Below, piece after piece: positions 60,318 through 64,000 of a stretch of 64,000 nucleotides of DNA. Under the pieces are notes generated by a model. The model was given only the letters and a program-made list of their open reading frames with translations. It had not been told where the DNA came from and did no database searches. Location: NCBI RefSeq assembly GCF_001553405.1, contig NZ_KQ960952.1, positions 215,965 to 279,964 of the forward strand, read 5' to 3'. This DNA is from Megasphaera hutchinsoni. Lineage in GTDB: Bacteria > Bacillota > Negativicutes > Veillonellales > Megasphaeraceae. The translations under genes and the position numbers were made by a program. The stretch's first letter is position 1. Each line of letters opens with the position of its first letter.

Positions 60318-61759
60318 TTTTTCCACCGTACTCCTTGTGGCGAATCTTCAATTATGATGCCTAATTCAGTTAATTTATTGCGAATAGAATCGGCTAGTTC
60401 ATACTGTTTATTAGCACGGCATTCATTACGAATATCTAAAATCGTTTCAACTAAAGCAGCATACTCCGTTTGTTTTACATCGTCTGATTGTTCTTGCCAT
60501 GCATCCTCTAAAATACCTAAAATATCAGTCATCGTTCTAAAAATACGTTTAACTTCCGTTACAACAGATGAATCTACCGCTACTTTTTGTTGTGCCACTG
60601 CTTGGTGATAAATATTTACTTTTTTTGCCAATTCAAAAATCCCTGCACTTGCTAAAGCCGTATTAAAATCATCACACATAGCTGTTTCAAAATCTTCCAT
60701 AATTTGCTTTGCATCCTGTAACAGATTATCCGCTTCCGCCGATTTTGAACCAGTAGGCATATTCAATAAGGCTAATACATTTACAATGGATGTACGCACT
60801 CTATCTAAACTTCTAGTCATTTCTTTTAACCGAGCATCACTAAAATCAAGAGGACTGCGGTAATGATTGGAAATAAGGAAAAATCGTACAGCATCAGGCT
60901 TGTAATAAGCTAAAACATCTTTAACTAAGAAAAAATTATGTAAAGATTTGCTCATTTTTTCAGAATTAATAGTAATAAATCCATTGTGCAACCAATATCG
61001 AACCATCGGTTCATGTCCAAAACATGCTTCTGATTGAGCTATTTCATTTTCATGATGCGGGAATATTAAATCACTACCCCCTCCATGAAAATCAAATGAA
61101 TTACCTAAATATTGATGACTCATAGCAGAACATTCAATATGCCAACCAGGACGACCTTTTCCCCACGGACTATCCCAAGCTGGTTCTCCTGGTTTAGCTC
61201 CCTTCCAAAGAGCAAAATCCATAGGGTGTTTCTTTTTGTCATTTACTTCAATACGTGCTCCTGCCATCATATCATCTAAACAACGACCACTTAATTTACC
61301 ATACCCATCAAACTTTTCTACACTATAATATACATCATTATCTAATACATAAGCGATATTTTTATTAATTAGCGTTTGAATCATAGTAAAAATTGCATCC
61401 ATATGTTCAGAAACACGCGGATATATATCGGCGCGGTGAACATGCAATGCATCCATTACTTCAAAATAAGACGCAATATACCGATTAGCAATCGTATCCC
61501 ATGATACACCTTCTCCATTAGCCGCATTGATAATTTTATCATCAACATCAGTAAAGTTTTGAACATGTGTTACTTCATATCCCAAATGTTTTAAATACCG
61601 TTTAATTACATCCCATGTCACAAAAGGACGAGCATTTCCCATATGAGAATGATTATAAGGGGTAATCCCACATACATAAATATTTACATGTCCTGGTGTT
61701 TGCGGTTTAAATAATTCTTTTTTTCGTGTCAATGTGTTATATACAAATAAATCTCGCAT
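60314..61759 (-). CDS. cysS: Cysteinyl-tRNA synthetase
   Basis: A 481-residue class I synthetase. Cys30 (YVCGITPYNHSHMGNAR) begins the zinc site, and the HIGH motif is HMGN at 39-42. Further zinc ligands are in WHIECSAMS and FPHHENEIAQSEA. SEKMSKSLHN is the KMSKS loop. The C-terminal helical domain ends in VRWKK. GGGAGG precedes the ATG. The gene is preceded by a T-box leader, so expression should rise when uncharged tRNA-Cys accumulates. It is translationally coupled to mrnC. Confidence 0.97.
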   Translation of the reverse strand: MRDLFVYNTLTRKKELFKPQTPGHVNIYVCGITPYNHSHMGNARPFVTWDVIKRYLKHLGYEVTHVQNFTDVDDKIINAANGEGVSWDTIANRYIASYFEVMDALHVHRADIYPRVSEHMDAIFTMIQTLINKNIAYVLDNDVYYSVEKFDGYGKLSGRCLDDMMAGARIEVNDKKKHPMDFALWKGAKPGEPAWDSPWGKGRPGWHIECSAMSHQYLGNSFDFHGGGSDLIFPHHENEIAQSEACFGHEPMVRYWLHNGFITINSEKMSKSLHNFFLVKDVLAYYKPDAVRFFLISNHYRSPLDFSDARLKEMTRSLDRVRTSIVNVLALLNMPTGSKSAEADNLLQDAKQIMEDFETAMCDDFNTALASAGIFELAKKVNIYHQAVAQQKVAVDSSVVTEVKRIFRTMTDILGILEDAWQEQSDDVKQTEYAALVETILDIRNECRANKQYELADSIRNKLTELGIIIEDSPQGVRWKK

Positions 61760-61778
61760 CTGTAATCCTCCCTAATAT

Positions 61779-61812
61779 AAACAAAAGCCACCGTCCCTAC
61801 AGAGACGGTGGC
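61779..61812 (-). terminator. T-box-controlled terminator of cysS
   Basis: GCCACCGTC (61787-61795) pairs with GACGGTGGC (61804-61812) around an 8-base loop; on the - strand TTTTGTTT follows. It competes with the antiterminator. Confidence 0.87.
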
Positions 61813-62025
61813 CCGCGATTCCACTCTGTTTTATGGCAATACCATAATCTCTACACACATAACGGGTGTTACCGTACTGAATTACTCGTATTCACTCAGC
61901 ATGCTCCCAAAGGCATCATTGTTGATACATAATCTAAACAGGTTCTCAGCTACCCCTATTCTCTCTGTAGTGTATCCGTACAATTATTTTTGTTCCTTGC
62001 ATATATCTTATATAATTATTGCTTA
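61787..62025 (-). promoter_or_regulatory. T-box leader of cysS
   Basis: A cysS T-box riboswitch. The T-box sequence AGAGTGGAATCGCGGG (61827..61812 on the - strand) lies before a strong terminator, GCCACCGTC/GACGGTGGC (61787-61812), whose 5' arm overlaps the antiterminator. Upstream are the conserved Stem I-type pieces GAGAGAATAGGGGTAGC and TGAGAACC and the CCCGTTA Stem III-type element. The UGGA of the T-box can pair with a tRNA having U73, as tRNA-Cys does. A TGC triplet at 61901..61899 is a specifier candidate, but I could not fold Stem I to prove it. Confidence 0.85.
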
Positions 62026-62031
62026 ATATAT

Positions 62032-62060
62032 ATGGTACTGAAAAAGAATCCTTCTGTCAA
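62032..62060 (-). promoter_or_regulatory. Promoter of the cysS-mrnC-rlmB unit
   Basis: On the - strand, a perfect TTGACA (62055-62060), 17-base spacer and TACCAT (62032-62037). It begins 7 bases after the gltX stop and gives a transcript that opens with the T-box. Confidence 0.72.
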
Positions 62061-62067
62061 GATAAGC

Positions 62068-63525
62068 TTACACTAAGCCACTGTTCATTAAGCGCGTCAC
62101 AACCTTATCATGCCCCATCAAGGAAATAATAACATCTAAATCAGGACCATGCATATTACCTGTTAAAGCGACACGAATAGGCATATATACAAATTTTCCT
62201 TTCACGCCTATTTCTTTTTGAATCTTTTTAAATAAAGGGCGTACCGTATCAGCCGTTATTACTTCTAAGTCTGTATATTCTTTTTTAAACATACGCAATA
62301 CATCTGCTGCTGAAGGTTCTCGTAAAACCGCTGCCGCTTCTTCATTTTCCGGCTCATATTCATCAGTAAAAAAGATACGTGCCGCCTCTACGACTTGTGC
62401 TCCAAATTGAATGTGATTTCTCAGTGCACTTACCATCGCTTTTAACCAATCATGCTGTGTTTTAACCATATCATCATTGACATATCCCACTTTTTGTAAA
62501 TGTGGTAAGCACAATGTCAATAACTGTTCTTCATCCAACCCCTTCATATAATGAAAATTAATCCAATTCAATTTTTCAATATCAAAAACGGCCGGATTTT
62601 TAGCTACTCGCTCTAAAGAAAATTGCTGAATCAATTCTTGTTGACTTAAAATCTCGTTTTCCCCTTCTGGCGTCCATCCTAATAATCCTAAGAAATTAAA
62701 AATAGCTTCTGGTAAATATCCTAAATCGCGATATTGTTGAACCGATGTCGCACCATGACGTTTACTCATTTTTTTCTTATCCGCACCTAATATCAACGAA
62801 ACATGTGCAAACGTAGGTGGTGTAAAACCTAAAGCATGGTATAAAACTAATTGTCGCGGCGTATTAGAAAGATGTTCTTCCGCCCGAATAACATGTGTAA
62901 TCTTCATTAATGCATCATCTAAAACAACGCAGTAATTATAAACAGGAATACCATCTGATTTTACAATAACAAAATCACCAATTTGATTAGAGTCAAATTC
63001 AACATGCCCTCGTACTATATCGTCAATAGCTAAAATTTCATTACACGGCGTTTTAATACGAATAACATACGGTCTACCTTCTTTTAAATATTGATCGATC
63101 GTTTCTTTTGGCAACTGTCGACAGGTTCCCTCATATTTAGGTGTTTCACCCTTGGCTAATTGATCTTGTTTTTGCTTTTCTAAGGTTTCCGTGTCACAAA
63201 AACAGTAATACGCTTTTCCTTCTGCTAATAACTTATCTGTATACTGTTTGTATAAATCCAACCGTTCTGTTTGCCTGTATGGGCCATAATCGCCCCCTAT
63301 ATCAATACCTTCATCCCAATTAATATGGAGCCAACGTAACGCTTCTTTTATATTATCTTCCGATTCTTTAGTCGAACGTTTTCTATCAGTATCTTCAATA
63401 CGAACAATAAAATCTCCCTGTGTATGTTTTGCTATTAAATAATTAAATAACGCAGAACGAGCACCACCTATATGAAATGGTCCGGTTGGACTCGGTGCAA
63501 ATCGAACTCGAATTTTATTAGCCAT
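62068..63525 (-). CDS. gltX: Glutamyl-tRNA synthetase
   Basis: A 485-residue class I synthetase. RFAPSPTGPFHIGGARSAL gives HIGG at 18-21, and ADKKKMSKRHGATSV the KMSKR loop near 250. CFCDTETLEKQKQDQLAKG with YEGTCRQL belongs to the zinc-binding-like insertion, with Cys residues retained. The C-terminal anticodon-binding helices end normally. In this lineage the enzyme may also charge tRNA-Gln (non-discriminating), which depends on gatCAB elsewhere. AGGAGG precedes the ATG, and it follows ispF by 16 bases. Confidence 0.96.
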   Translation of the reverse strand: MANKIRVRFAPSPTGPFHIGGARSALFNYLIAKHTQGDFIVRIEDTDRKRSTKESEDNIKEALRWLHINWDEGIDIGGDYGPYRQTERLDLYKQYTDKLLAEGKAYYCFCDTETLEKQKQDQLAKGETPKYEGTCRQLPKETIDQYLKEGRPYVIRIKTPCNEILAIDDIVRGHVEFDSNQIGDFVIVKSDGIPVYNYCVVLDDALMKITHVIRAEEHLSNTPRQLVLYHALGFTPPTFAHVSLILGADKKKMSKRHGATSVQQYRDLGYLPEAIFNFLGLLGWTPEGENEILSQQELIQQFSLERVAKNPAVFDIEKLNWINFHYMKGLDEEQLLTLCLPHLQKVGYVNDDMVKTQHDWLKAMVSALRNHIQFGAQVVEAARIFFTDEYEPENEEAAAVLREPSAADVLRMFKKEYTDLEVITADTVRPLFKKIQKEIGVKGKFVYMPIRVALTGNMHGPDLDVIISLMGHDKVVTRLMNSGLV

Positions 63526-63541
63526 TATAATTCCTCCTATA

Positions 63542-64000
63542 TTACTTCATGTTATGTTTTATTATCATTGCTACCGCTTGTGCAGCCATTCCCTCTTCCC
63601 TACCGACAAACCCCAAATGTTCTGTCGTCGTTGCTTTTATAGATATCGCCGTTTTATCAATACGTAATGCAATAGCTATACGTTCTATCATTTGCGGGAT
63701 ATATGATTTTAATTTAGGTCTTTGTGCTAAGAGCATGACATCAATGTTATGAATACAATAGCCACCTGTAGAAATAATCTCTCTTACTTTTTCTAATAAA
63801 AGTAAACTAGAAATTCCTTTTAATGTTTGATCCGTATCGGGAAAATACGTTCCAATATCCGCTAATCCCGCAGCTCCTAATAAAGCATCCATTACGGCAT
63901 GCACTAATACATCCGCATCCGAATGACCAGCTAATCCGTGCGAAAAAGGAATAGAAACACCCCCAAGTATTAACTTTTTTCCTTCCACCAACGGATGCAC
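63542..64000 (-). CDS. ispF: 2-C-methyl-D-erythritol 2,4-cyclodiphosphate synthase, 5' end outside window
   Basis: The last 153 codons or so of IspF, the MEP-pathway enzyme forming the cyclodiphosphate. HPLVEGKKLILGGVSIP, GHSDADVLVHAVMDALLGAAGLADIG with the metal ligands, and IKATTTEHLGFVGREEGMAAQAV are conserved. The frame is open to the window edge. The usual first 8-10 residues (MRIGxGYDV) are missing, so the gene continues beyond base 64000. It is upstream of gltX in the same direction. Confidence 0.94.
   Translation of the reverse strand: MHPLVEGKKLILGGVSIPFSHGLAGHSDADVLVHAVMDALLGAAGLADIGTYFPDTDQTLKGISSLLLLEKVREIISTGGYCIHNIDVMLLAQRPKLKSYIPQMIERIAIALRIDKTAISIKATTTEHLGFVGREEGMAAQAVAMIIKHNMK

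Noticed and set aside
1-64000. tRNA/rRNA genes, CRISPR array, tmRNA or complete insertion sequence
   Set aside because: Scanning the intergenic regions by eye gave no cloverleaf with CCA-type end, no repeat-spacer pattern and no transposase-like protein. A tRNAscan or Infernal run would be needed to exclude small RNAs.

Overview
The window is a 64 kb piece of chromosome from a low-GC, AT-rich diderm Firmicute of the class Negativicutes (Veillonella/Dialister-like; I do not fix the genus). The main evidence is an outer-membrane protein with a signal peptide, an N-terminal SLH domain and a barrel ending in Phe (OmpM type, 25524..26759). It sits among gene orders typical of Firmicutes: mltG-trmR-U32, phoH-ybeY-era-recO, topA-trmFO, mfd-murJ/spoVB-mazG-hup, and ispF-gltX-cysS-mrnC-rlmB-rae1-sigH. 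There are no rRNA or tRNA genes, CRISPR arrays, intact insertion sequences or prophage genes. It is mostly housekeeping DNA, densely packed, with short hairpin terminators closing most transcription units.

Layout. 1..6947 (+): cell-wall transglycosylase MltG (5' cut off), the tRNA U34 pair TrmR/TrhP, a small DUF4911-like protein, topoisomerase III, a TPR protein with a cold-shock-like tail, dCTP deaminase and an unknown protein. 7220..9130 (-): NAD synthetase. 9443..14890 (+): radical SAM protein, PhoH-like ATPase, YbeY, Era, CNNM/CorC protein, RecO. 15052..17793 (-): WYL regulator and nicotinate phosphoribosyltransferase. 18062..20324 (+): EamA transporter and malic enzyme. 20378..26759 (-): RlmI-type methyltransferase, TrmFO, TopA, OmpM. 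27137..28861 (+): RqcH. 28879..63525 and on to the window edge (-): XRE regulator; a ybgC-murI-rdgB-speD-aldolase-GNAT operon; SDR/TauE/DUF697/YkvA; a glycosyltransferase; HU, MazG, MurJ-like flippase and Mfd; a B6 uptake/kinase pair; an hslO-led SAH/methylthioadenosine salvage operon; rnr-smpB-spx-like-DUF819; secG; sigH-rae1; rlmB-mrnC-cysS under a T-box; gltX; and ispF (5' cut off).

How genes work together. The clearest metabolic theme is recycling of S-adenosylmethionine by-products. SpeD (30544..31320) decarboxylates SAM for polyamine synthesis, which yields methylthioadenosine (MTA). Methyltransferases such as TrmR, RlmI and RlmB yield S-adenosylhomocysteine (SAH). The operon at 47361..52653 encodes an MTA/SAH deaminase, a short archaeal/Thermotoga-type SAH hydrolase, MtnA, and a nucleoside phosphorylase carrying the 6-oxopurine Asn instead of the MTAP Asp. 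Together these suggest salvage through deaminated (inosine) intermediates. A class II aldolase directly after speD could finish a DHAP-type methylthio shunt.

Other points of interest are a structured, about 145-nt leader in front of ompM; a cysteine T-box with the UGGA sequence expected for tRNA-Cys; a MazG that keeps a shrunken remnant of a tetrapyrrole-methylase domain; and a TPR/cold-shock-like fusion. All functional calls come from reading motifs by eye. No database search was run.
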